A program made the translations under genes and the position numbers. Positions 22,698 to 34,300 of a stretch of 64,000 nt of DNA are shown here, one piece after another (the stretch's first letter is position 1; every line of letters begins with the position of its first letter). The stretch lies in contig CP136062.1 in NCBI GenBank assembly GCA_032622095.1, forward strand, positions 137,408,351 to 137,472,350. The letters run 5' to 3'. Source of the stretch: Siphonodentalium dalli (Eukaryota > Mollusca > Scaphopoda > Gadilida > Siphonodentaliidae). The notes beneath the pieces were generated by a model. The model was given only the letters and a program-made list of their open reading frames with translations. It searched no databases and was not told where the DNA came from.

Positions 22698-25491
22698 ATG
22701 CCCGGCATCATATTTTCAAACCTGATTTGAAGAGTAGATGGAAAACAGCTAATCAGATAAACGGGTACTGTATAAGGCTTGATCACTGTCAGTGGGTGTA
22801 GCACTATACGATTTTAGTCACAACAAAACAAAGTTTACACTTCACAAAGAGGTTGACATTATTCTCATTTTTCTCATTATCAGTGGAGAGTGTTTTCTAG
22901 ACCGATCAGACTAGTCTGAATGACTGGCGTATATTATGTTGGTCAAATTATGGTATAAATCAAGGCCGTGACCAGCTAGGGTTCGATGGGTTCGGACGAA
23001 CCCGCCCTGAAATGAACGATGCCCTGTCATGGACGGGTATTATTTCTGTAATTATCTGAGCGCATTTTGTTCAATGTGCATTGTGCAATATAAATCCCAG
23101 GTCAAATATTTTCTTTAAATATGAGAGATTGATATTTGTGCAGACTTTTTCGCCTTTAAGTCTCGTGTTTTCGTAACTATAGTGTCAGAACCGCACTAAA
23201 AAAATATCATATTTTAGACCACACCACAAAATGAAAACTTCACTGCAAAGGTTAATGCCTATACCAATGGCTAGTTTACCAATATACATGTAGTTGAAAT
23301 GTCCGAGATCGTGAAAGTTCTATTGACTATGCCGATGATTTGAGAAGCTATATTGTTTTATGATATTGTAGGAAGGCTAATCTGGCCGTGTCAAATTGAG
23401 CTATAACGATGGGATATCTTGCAGGACAACACATTTCGGGTTTTCGTGGGGTGTGTATTCGCTGGGTGTCTTATAGTTGCAGTATGTAACTATTATGACC
23501 GCGTTAATTGCTTTCGATGTTTAGGTATAACAATGGCTGGGCCATGTACTCTTGGCGGGAACACAATGCCTCCGATTTTTTTATCCGAATCTAGAAGCTT
23601 TCTGGTGTGGTGAATGAGAAACCTGCAGCAATAAGCCGTAGTTTTTTGTAACAATTTGAAGGATTAGTTGTTTTAACGGAATTCTGAGACGCACGTGCAT
23701 TCATGTAACAAATATATTTTATATTATAATTTATATTTATGGCTAATAATATGATCTTGATGGCGTTACCATTTCTGATTATTGTTTTCTTGTACTCAAG
23801 TGTGCTGCTTATAAATTGTATACCCATCCAAACGGGTATCACAATATGTCATTTCAATACATGGATAATAACAGTGGCTCGCCGGAATGATGGCCATTTG
23901 TTTATCGCGATTAATTCGTCCCGCGAGTAAAGAAGTCTCTGGTTACAACTGTATGTACTTCAGAAATCATTGACATGTTGGAATTCTCAGCAATATAGTA
24001 GATATATGTCACATTATTCCGGATTTGATAATGCCAGTGTACTCACTGATCAAGTTGTGCTGATTCACTAAATTGACACACAGAATGGTTAAATTTTATA
24101 TTTTTGTTTTATTAAAGTTGGTGGGGTTCATGATGACGTTCGACATTCCAACGTATCAGTTCCCGTAATGAATTTTGTTTCAAAACACCTGCATGATAAC
24201 CCCACAGCTCAATGCATAAAATGCCCATTGCACCGCAGTAGGTATGTTGTACGCTGTATGTTCTGTGGTGTGTGCATATTGCCTGCAATAAAGCGTGATT
24301 TCCCCTCCCTTAATTACCATATGAATGAGAGACGCTAGTCACGCACGACATTCCAACGTTTCAGTTCCCGTAAACAATTTTTGTTTCAAAACATCTGCAT
24401 GATAGCCATATATCTCTATGTTATGCACGAAACCTGTTCTTAATTTGTGTTTTCACAAATTACAGCCATTCTTTTCGTGAAAACAAATTATCTTGAGGGT
24501 ACTACAAATCATAACTTTTATACCAATAATCGGTCGTCACCGTCACTCTTATAATATATCGATCTAGACAGGGGCGTGGGTATAGGATATCAGTTAGAGG
24601 AGGGGGCATCCACCCTATAATACCAAACTGATCCGCCCTCTTATCATAGAATGTCCGTTTATGTGAGTGGGTGTCCACCCGATTATTTCAAACAGACCCG
24701 TCCTTATCATACAATTATCGAGGCACGGAGGTGAATATATGGGCTTCACTAGGCGAAGGGAAGTCAACTCTATAATTTCCAACTGCACATCAAAGACCTA
24801 GGAATTCAGGAGAATAGTTTTCTACTTTAAGGACATAGTATGTACTTGTTCGTGTGCTTGAAACTGATAAGTTAGTACTAAGTCAACTGGATGATGTAAC
24901 AATTCTACTAACATCACAGAAAATGTGAAGCAAATCGGCCGTACTACTCCATAGAAAACATCGTCTGAACTACACTCAATTGTAAATATTTGCTACTCGA
25001 TTCGGGACCCATCTATCGGCGATAAACTAACGAAAATGGTTTCGCCATCGACAATCACTGCATTTGATTAACATATAAGAATGACGGTGTGTGTTGTCAA
25101 TTTGGATATAATATTTGTAAAAATAACTACTTTGAACAAAATTATTCTCCATTTCTATATATATATATCACCATACCGGAGTGTTTCACATCACTTTAAG
25201 TCTAAATTTAGATTACATTTACAAAATTGCAAACGAAAGGTTCCGGTTAGAATCCCCAAAACAGTTGGAAAGCTTGTATAACACCTGGGAAATCAGAAGC
25301 CATCCGGTGGTGAACAATTACATTTCCCAGAATTAGAAGTTTCTGGTTGATGTAGGGGGCCTGTAAAGCCACCTGTTTGGATATCGAAGTTGTGTACCCC
25401 GAAAAGACCATCTACCTACGTCACCGTCACTGCAGTTATTCCGTATATATAGTTATTTTGGAAAGCCTGCATGCTTGCATTTTCACATTCT
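22698..25491. other. Intergenic; no gene recognised
   Basis: Only short ORFs without recognisable domains. A 65-bp word set (GACATTCCAACGT, CAGTTCCCGTAA, TTTGTTTCAAAACA, CTGCATGATA) occurs twice, at 24,140-24,200 and 24,347-24,408. The stretch 23,440-23,560 has a diverged relative at 56,240-56,355. Confidence 0.5.
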
Positions 25492-26063
25492 TGTCCTTCA
25501 TCGCGACCAAATGCGTTTATGTCGATGATCGAAGTCAACGCAAGGAAACATACCCATTCTAGATTTATCGTGTTATTCTAACAAACACGGCCAACAATTC
25601 TTCGTGAGTTTGTTCAAATCATTGTTCTTTTGATTGGTAACAGTGGTTTGTCAATACATGTGAAAAAAACATCAGCAATCAATAATTCACTGGAATGAAT
25701 ATACATGGGACAGACAGAGGATGAGGTTGGTAAATGTGCATAACTGAACACATAACGATACACATGCAAATATGGAAAACCTTTTATTAAAAATCTAAAA
25801 AGTTCATTTGTTTTACACATAATAAATATATCACTATCAACGATCGATGCCTAATTTATATGGCAAGTTGAACTATTTGTATGTGTTATGAGCTCGAAAA
25901 TAATTTTACCAAAAATAGGAAACAATTCATGAAGGTTTACAATCTCTGATATTAAGATTTGAAATATACCCGCAGTTACATAATTGCGAAAGATATACTT
26001 CAACGTACGAAAGATAACAATTTCACGACGGGAGCTGCGCTTTTTCAGCATTAAAGATCACGT

Positions 26064-26132
26064 GCCAGTGCACTCTCTTATATATGCGAGTCTCCCACAG
26101 GGAGCCGCGCATATATAAGATAATGCACTGGT
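26064..26132 (+). repeat. Hairpin, CTCCC/GGGAG variant (duplication copy 2)
   Basis: Counterpart of 15659-15726, with GAGTCTCCCACAGGGAGC and an altered junction GCGC. Confidence 0.9.
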
Positions 26133-26159
26133 TTACAATGTCATGGTAATTATTGTGAG

Positions 26160-26228
26160 GCCGATGTATTCTCTTATATATGAGAGGCTCCCTATGGGAG
26201 ACTCGCATATATAAGAGAATGCATTGGC
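26160..26228 (+). repeat. Hairpin, CTCCC/GGGAG variant (mirror, duplication copy 2)
   Basis: Counterpart of 15754-15822, with GAGGCTCCCTATGGGAGACTC. The pair lies between TTAA at 26051 and TTAA at 26273. Confidence 0.9.
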
Positions 26229-27432
26229 ACAGGGTTTTCGAAAAAGTTCAGGACGCTCGAGTTATTGAAGAGTTAACAATTTCAGATGAGACATAGTTTG
26301 GCAATGGGCGACATTGTAAAGGTACGTTCACACAATAATATTGTAAGTTTCCACGGTATATTTTGGAGGCATTTCGTCGTAGAAAACTATACGATGCCCG
26401 AATATGAACGGAAACATGCATATAGAATGCATCTGTACCACAGCTAACTACGTCAGAAGTAAAATATCTGTACATGTAGTTACACATGATTATAGTGATG
26501 CTACCGAAATTTTCCTGTAAATATAGCATGCAATTCTATCACAAGAACCAATCACACATATATCTGAAGGTAAGTGGCAGTAGTACCGTTACACGTAGAA
26601 CTATAGAAATTGTACTCCTCATGTCCTAATTTTATGGCATGCTTCCTGTCACATTCTCGCATCATATGGGTTTCTACGACGTAATATTAAGATGTTAAGG
26701 TGAAACAGCAGACGACAGATAAATAAAAATACAGAAGAAGCCCCATTTATTGAGGGATATGTTCAGGTGTGTTGAACTTATTATCTGAACATTCCCTGTG
26801 GGATAAGTACTCATCAATGACATCAATGATTAAGGCTTCTAAATTACTATTTCATTGGCTTAGGGGGTAAACAATATTTGATTCGAGTCGAGGAACCTAC
26901 CCATCAAATCTCAGATTTATCAGATATCGATTATAAAAATGTTATTTTTCACCAGCTGGAATATTTGGCGGCCTAGGAAATATTTGACTGGCCAACCGAT
27001 ATACTCTCGATACCAGAATTGCGTTGAACGAAATGTTGATATACATGTATAACAGGTTTTGGGATATTTTATACTAGAGTTGACATGGTTAGCATTATTT
27101 TTTGGTACTTAATCGATTCTGATAACTGAAGCGTCATTTGAAGAAATGTTGTTGTTGGAAATTGATGATACGGGGGACGAACGAATCGGAGTGTGTACCT
27201 TTAAACAAGTCACCCCAAACTGCACGAAGACATGTGACATATGGAATGATAAGAAACGAATGTCAACTCGAATTCGCGATCTCATCGGCCCTAATTTACG
27301 GTCTGTAAAATCGGCCCTAAAAAAAATAAAAAATAAAAAAAATAATTTAAAGAATTTTTTTGGGTTGGAATTTATTTTGGGTAAGCTTAAGCATGCTATA
27401 GCGAATTTAAAAACAAACTGGATAAAACCTTA

Positions 27433-27725
27433 GGGGTATGTTATAACTCAAAACTATCACCAAATATTCATAGTAATAATTTTGATACCCATGAAAAACG
27501 TAAGATTCCCTGGCACTAAACCTACAAAATAAGTCTGTTAAAGAATATAAGAATATATTAAAATTATTAAAATTGTAAAAAATAATAACAAATGATGAAA
27601 AATTGTTAGGCCAATGCATTCTCTTATATATGCGAGGCGACATATGGTCGACTCGCACATATAAGAGAATGCATTGGCACAGGGTATATGGGTTCATACA
27701 AAAATCGGACCTGGCACTGAAAGGG
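27433..27725 (+). mobile_element. Single-hairpin MITE (subfamily 2) in duplication copy 2
   Basis: Counterpart of the element at 19,264, with its hairpin at 27610-27678. About 80 bp of sequence (CAAGTCACCCCAAACTGCAC and onward) lies as a direct repeat on both sides of the element, at 27,203-27,285 and 27,728-27,808. Confidence 0.65.
27610..27678 (+). repeat. 69-bp hairpin
   Basis: Apical GCGACATATGGTCGA. One arm has CACATATAAG, so one base pair is lost. Confidence 0.9.
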
Positions 27726-28100
27726 TTAAACAAGTCACCCCAAACTGCACGAAGACATGTGACACATGGAATGATAAGAAACGAATGTCAACTCGAATAA
27801 TTCGCAATAATTGCTTATATGTGTATATGCTTTAATTAAGCAAATATACTCAGATAATTAACTACAAATATCGTGTGAAGGTGACCGAAGGTGACATATT
27901 TGCGAGGGAAGTGGGACATATTCTGACCTATATGTGCCTATGCGAATACCAAGACGAACAGTGCCACTATTTATTTGTGTTTGATTTCGCCCATCTAACT
28001 CAAGTGTAGTCCACTGTCCACTGTCCACTGTCGGGGTAGTTCCTTTATGAAACGTTCAGATAATAAGCTCAACAAATAGCTAATTGAACATATAATAATA

Positions 28101-28777
28101 TTGGCTGCGGACACACGTACCACAGTAGCGATGGCATAGTAGGTGTGACAATTTATTAAGGTGGAGTTTGGTGACAATTGGTTGTCATATTTAATATGCC
28201 ATAACAAGCCATGTCGCCCTCTGAAAATTCGCACAACGAGTCTACCAAGCTCTACCAGCGACGGTCGATCTCTCAAGGATGTATCAACCTGAATGTCTTG
28301 TCGATGTTGATCTTTACTCAACACGCAGTGTTATATTTTGCATGCTAACACACAAGTCCACTTGATAACTTAATGAATAACCCATCTCAACAGCCATGAT
28401 TGTTCTTACTAATGAAATTAATATAAGTAGATAAACGTGCATGCATTGAGATCATATAAAAAAACGTACCACAATAATGATATGTGAGTCAACGAGGAAC
28501 TGCCACCAGGCCATGGTCAAACACAATTCTGGACAATCTATCGTGCAATTATATATATCGTCGTGAATACAATTTAGCAAAACGTAATGAGTAGAGATCA
28601 ACCTTGGTGAAAAGCAATGGTTAATTGGTCCAGTCGACTCATTGTGCGGAAAATCAGCGGGCGACATGAATAGCTATGGCACAGAATTAAGATGGACCAA
28701 TTGTCACCAAACGCCACCATGATAAATTGTCACACCTACTATGCCATCGCTACTGTGGTACGTGTGTCCGCGGCCAA
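28101..28777. mobile_element. TIR element with TTGGCTGCGGACACACGTAC ends (copy 1, about 677 bp)
   Basis: Inverted termini TTGGCTGCGGACACACGTAC and GTACGTGTGTCCGCGGCCAA extend about 80 bp inward (through GTAGGTGTGACAATTTATTA and TTTGGTGACAATTGG). The paralogous site in copy 1 (near 19,995) lacks it. A related 559-bp element lies at 44667-45225 and a one-ended fragment at 58,567-58,647. The short minus-strand ORF at 28,667-28,452 shares its first residues (MSPA) with one at 44,776, but no domain is recognised. Confidence 0.85.
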
Positions 28778-29719
28778 TGTGAATATTTTCCAGCAAAGCG
28801 ATGCAAATGAGTATGTGGACTTTTTCTGCACTTTTTTTTAATCTATTCATATGTCTGCTGTCTGCTGATATTTCACGAACACCCCTCCATATGAGTAATA
28901 TATCATTTCAATGCATACGTTCATAATTAACTGATGGGAGAATGAAGGGTTGAAGGCTGTGGCAGCCGTATAAGGATTACTTGTGAAATTCTGAAAACGC
29001 GAATTTCAAAAAAATAAAAGCCGCATATAACTAACTTAAAAGTCTAAAATATGTCGTAATAGCACGCAATTGACACATGACCGTGTAATTAAATGCATCA
29101 ACTGATGTTGACAAATAAATGCATTACTTATATACACGGACTCATGCATATACGGATTGTTTTGCGATGCCTGTGATATAGGAATAATGGCGATTGTAAA
29201 TATTTGTTATTTTCTTTTGTTTGGTAAGTAGAAACAACTGGCTTAGATAATTCAAACATATTTGGTACAAAATACAAATTAAGGCCACATGGCGATCACA
29301 TAATCTCAGAGACAGCTCCCACATTGAGGAGCTGGGAAACCACCGCTAATTTATTACTGTATGATGTATGTGGGAGCTTTGTTGAGAATCCAAAACTATT
29401 CGTAAAAAACGGATATGGACAAACGACAACGAATAGAAATAACACAAATTCGTAATAATTATCCGTTGTTGTTCATTGTTCAAAAGGTGTCAATTAAAGT
29501 ATCACCCTTTTCATATCTGCTTTTCTTTACTGCTGTGATGCATACGATGAGGGTCGGTGTGGTTTTTGGTAATATGTTTTGTCTATCAACCTATATGAAT
29601 TTTTTTTTTTTAAACCACTTTTTTATGTACATAATTCGAACATATCTCTCATACTGTGAGGGTAAACACAGGTTGTTGTAATACTATAGCATACATTGGT
29701 TATGTATGCATTCCGATGA

Positions 29720-29808
29720 ATGGCAACAAGCCATATTTCCGACTAAATCCTGAAAAGTTACCCATAATTCTGCTGTGGTTAAGAGGTCGATTAATTAGAG
29801 CATTACTG
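29720..29808 (+). repeat. 90-bp dispersed repeat (copy 2)
   Basis: Matches 15,470-15,553 and, inverted, 54,204-54,290 and 63,902-64,000. The flank GATGAATGGCAACAAGCC is also shared with the copy at the right edge. Confidence 0.75.
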
Positions 29809-30112
29809 TATCTTATGTCAAATCTAAAACCTATTTCATTCTCCCTGAGATCGTTATGGTTATTGTAAGTGACTAACAACAGCATCATAGGAGCTTCTGG
29901 GTAAAGATGAAGACGAAAGTCGCTAACAAAGTCGAAGTGATCTTTGAAGCTGAAATATAAAGAGAACGGTTGATGGATTAAAGTGTATGGATTAAAGTGT
30001 TTGGGTCACATGATTACCGTATGTTGCATACACATACTGGCAAGTTGTCAAGCAGCGACGTGGCGGCAGCTGGGTGGGTTGGAGGTTGTTGTTGCGATTA
30101 TTGTCGTTGTTG

Positions 30113-30400
30113 ATGATGATGATGATGATGATGATGATGCAGATGTTGATAATGATGAAGCTGATGATGATGCTATTGCTGATGTTGGTGAGATGACTAT
30201 GTTGATGATGATGACGACGACGATGATGAATATGATGATTATGATGATGATCATCATCATCATCATGCTGATTATGATAATGACGCTGCTGATGATGGTA
30301 GTGTTGAGACGATGATGACGACGATGATGACGATGATGATGATGACGATGACCACACTGATGATGATGAAAATCATGAAGATGATGATGATGGTGATGAG
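30113..30400. repeat. Degenerate GAT/ATG trinucleotide repeat
   Basis: Nearly 290 bp of GAT-rich sequence, including a stretch in which the strand switches to ATC (about 30,249-30,266). Long open frames on both strands (poly-Asp, poly-His, poly-Ser) are a by-product of the repeat and are not annotated as genes. A second, shorter GAT/GAC-rich patch lies at 59,770-59,885. Confidence 0.9.
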
Positions 30401-31251
30401 GAGGAAATTGACCCTGCAGCATTATTATATGTATATAGTGTAAATATATCTGTCAACTATAACGAGTGTTACCTCACGATTGAGTTCATTAAAGCATTCG
30501 TTGAGGTTTGACTCATCCTCATCACTGGTAACAACATTCAACGGTTGGAAATTTGACACACCTGGCGTAACAATTCAGTTCGTTTAATCTTATCCACTCA
30601 TAATAAAAGTCCCACTTAATTTTCGAATCACCCGATCACATTATATACATATTCCACATCATATACCATTTGAAAGAGTGAGCTCCAAAACATTGTATCC
30701 GGTCAAATAAACTGTGAACATGTTGTTTTTTATCGTGGCACCGACGTGTGTTATGTGCTTAATTTCGATCTGGTCTGTACAGCCAGTTTATAATTATCTA
30801 TGGAAGGGGAATGACTCTATCTAAATAACGGGGGAAGTCTTGTGGTAAATATGAGAGTCTTTAGCAGTTGGTGGACACTCATAGGCCACAGATGTTTCGT
30901 ATTCTGATTGAATGTATATAGTTTTGGTTCCTCTTCCAAATGGTATGGAATTTGGGATACGTAGTGTATAATGTGATCTGGGAATTCGAAAATTAAGTCG
31001 GCCTTTAAGTAAAACTTAACGTTAGTTGGAAATGTCGCACCAACGATAGCTCGAAATTGTTCGCATAGTTTGATTTTCCAACCAGTATCTAGTGCGAACA
31101 TTGAACCTTGAATTGGAATTGTCCAACAGGTACCCCAATGGCCGGATTTAGTGTACATTACCCCTTTAAATTCGATATAGTGACGATGCCGTTATAACTA
31201 TGTTATTGCCAGAAAGGTAGAAGGTAAATGCATTCAAAATCAATGTCTATT

Positions 31252-31307
31252 TTATGGAGTACCTGAAGATGGCATCACAGGCTGAGGGTCTGGCTTTACT
31301 GGTTGCT
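31252..31307 (-). CDS. MSP130-like exon 10, proposed terminal exon
   Basis: Acceptor TTTGCAG|AG. It encodes a Pro-rich tail, QQPVKPDPQPVMPSSGTP, followed by TAA at 31254-31252. A possible donor G|GTACTC lies inside it at 31262, so splicing to a further 3' exon is an alternative. No hydrophobic GPI-type or membrane segment is present if it is terminal. No poly(A) signal was found close by. Confidence 0.65.
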
Positions 31308-34300
31308 CTGCAAAGAAATAAAAATCACATTGGAATATAACCCGAATATATGATGCATGACTGCATACATGAGTTATCTATTAGATATCTTGGAACTTCT
31401 GTCTGTCTGTCTGTGTGTATGTGTCTTATAGACTCGAACACTGGTCTGCCGATCCGACTCGAATTTGGTATGTAGGCCTACTTTGATACCCGGAACAATA
31501 TGGGCGGGTCCAATTTCGATCGAACAATAGTTTGTGCCCGACGAAGTCGGATAAATCAGCTAGTAATTAATATTTACCGAGAAACATGTATGTCAATATC
31601 GGTTAGCTAAAATATTCGGTAATTATGTTAAATGGATTCAAACCTAGAATGTGCTTACTACAATCGTTCAACGTTCAACCTTCAACGTGTTACGCTACAA
31701 CATTTATTCTTTCATATTGAGACTATACTATATATGGCAGTTATATATCCCAGTTATAAAAGAAAACATCCGAACGAGCTTTTATTCATTTGGATGTTCA
31801 GGGAATATCAGCAGAAGACAGGCATACCTATGTAGATAATATAATTACATAAGAATTTACTCATTGCTGGGAGATGTTCAGATAATAAGTTCAACAAATG
31901 GTCCATATTTTTGAACTTATTATCTGAACATTTCCCAATGGAACTACTCTTCAATGAGTAAATAAAGTGTAAACTGCGACTATAGTATACTCACGTGTAT
32001 ACTTGATCTCTAATGCACTCAGACTGCCACACATGTTTCCGGCGACCAGCAGCAAAGGTTTGCCGTTAGGGCTCTGTGCTTCCGAGATGAACCTGCCAAG
32101 AAATCAAGAAAGAACACTACCAACACTGAACAGTTTCAGTTAATACTCTTTATTGATAGCCAGGTTCAGTTAAATAACAGGTTTCAATCAAAAGTAAATC
32201 GTCCCGTATTAACAAACCCCCACTTAGTCGGATTCCTTATGTCGAAAAAAATGGTCGCGCGTTTTCGGAATGTTAAAAGCGATATGAGAACAGTTTCTAC
32301 ACCACCAGCGTGTCTATTTTCAGAATCTACCTGTTTCCAGCTTGATAATTTAGTGGAAACAGGGTTTTGTGAGGCTTTTGTTTGTGTACCCCTCTATTTT
32401 TCCCCGTCCACATGGTAATAAAAACATGCTATTACGCATAGCAAGTTCGGTAAGTGGCTTTCTTTGTTCTTGGAAATCGAAAAACATGGGGATGTCTTGC
32501 CACAAATTACTTAATTACATATCTTAATAAGGAATAGTGTCATAATATCATCAGATGAATTGTATTTATGACTGCATTTTCAATTTTCTTTCCCAAATAT
32601 TAAGGTATATATTGTATATTCTTAAAATGAGCTACATCACATATAGACAAACATGAACAATCTACAAGGATATCTTGATCATATGCCACAAACAAAACTT
32701 CGATACATCGATTTTTGGTAAAGATATCGCAGAAAATCTAACCCTACCCCACCCTCGCTGATTTCACAAGTCAGATTCCTTAGGTCGAAAACAATGGTCG
32801 CGCCATTTCGGATTGTCTAAGACGACATGCGGACGGCTTATTTATCAATAGCGTGTCTACTTTCAGAGTTTACCTGTGTCCATTTGAAATTTTATTGGGA
32901 AAAAAGTGTTTTTGGACTGTATTAAAAATTAAAGAGCGTTTGCTTATTATACAAATATTAATCCTCATAACTAACTTTCTGGTGGACTGTGCGAGTTGAA
33001 ATTAACAAAAGTTTCAAATATGGCGGTCTACTTTCAGAGTCTACTTGTTTCCAGTCTGACATTTTAGTGGCAACAGATTGTTTGGACGGTTTTATAAATT
33101 TAAAGAGCGTTTCCTGATTATACAGATATTAACTAACACGATTAGCCTTTTCGTGAATTGTGCGAGTTTAAATTATGCACATATATATGACTCTGAAATG
33201 TATTTGTGAGAATATCGGTATCGTCGGATAAGTCTCTGTGGGTACAGTACAACAGTTGCGATCAAAATTTAACGTTGAACCATATAGATAGTTTGACAAT
33301 TTACTCAAATGTTCACAGTGGTTGAACTTAATGGCTATCATATATGCATGGCTCTTACATGTAATATATCGTAACTACATGTGATTTTACAAAATTAACT
33401 TGCAATATAGTCAGGCCATCAGATACAGTAGTTGATAAAAAACGTGGTTCATATCAATCATATACATCACCATCACGTGCTTCAGTGATAATGTCCACTA
33501 TTCTACAAATGTAATGTGTATCAAGACTAAAGTTTCAGGACGAAGTACCGCATAATACGGAGTTGTGTGCTAACAAATCTGTGAGTCATATTTATGTAAG
33601 TGTCAGTCAAAACTTTTAGGACATGGGAATAATTTTTTTATTTCGTGACTACGAAATACTAATTCGTGGCCACGAAATAACTAATTCGTGGCCACGAATG
33701 GCCACGAAATAACTAATTCGTGGCCACGAAATAACTAATTGTGATATACGATCGTCATTCCCATTGTTGTAATGGAAGCTGATAAAGATGATCTGGTTGT
33801 AATTGTCCACCATCTTGGCATGAGACACGGCGATTTGAGATAAAGGGTGTTGTAGGGTGGCCCGTAAAACAAATTAAGTAATCATCCCTTTCACCAAACC
33901 GATCCGAAGTTGCCGCCGTCCTGTGGGGGTGGGTTAAATAGGCACCACGACATTCAGTATATCTTGGGGCCACCATACAGCACCAATTTATACCACATCA
34001 AACGGATAAGGGGCCGAGAAATTGTATAGGTTTGGATCGGGGATGGTGAAAGCGGGTGAATATTTAGTTTGTCTCAGGGGTCACCCTACAACACACTGTA
34101 CCATATATGGACCCCTCTGATCAGTTATCATTTTCGCTAGAGTGCATGGGCTGAAGGTGTGAAAATTTAGCTTGCTTTGCGAGCCATGGTACAACACCCT
34201 TTATTTTATCTATATCGTTCAAGTGACCGAGAAATAATGTGTACCTCTTTGACCCCTTCTTATCGGCGACCATTTTGGATCGGGTATGGTTGAAAGGGGT

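Larger units (their letters stand above)
25492..28981 (+). repeat. Segmental direct duplication, copy 2
   Basis: Collinear with 14,978-20,216. It lacks the LINE and the 90-bp repeat found in copy 1, but has a TIR element at 28,101-28,777 that copy 1 lacks. The start-to-start distance between copies is about 10.5 kb. Confidence 0.9.

Noticed and set aside
29983-30422. Long ORFs on both strands encoding poly-Asp, poly-His or poly-Ser
   Set aside because: All come from the GAT/ATC trinucleotide repeat. No start context, domain or splice support.
30817-31158. 113-codon minus-strand ORF just 3' of the MSP130-like gene
   Set aside because: No recognisable domain. It overlaps a solo end of the AGGGGTACTGTAC element and is not linked by splice phase to exon 10.
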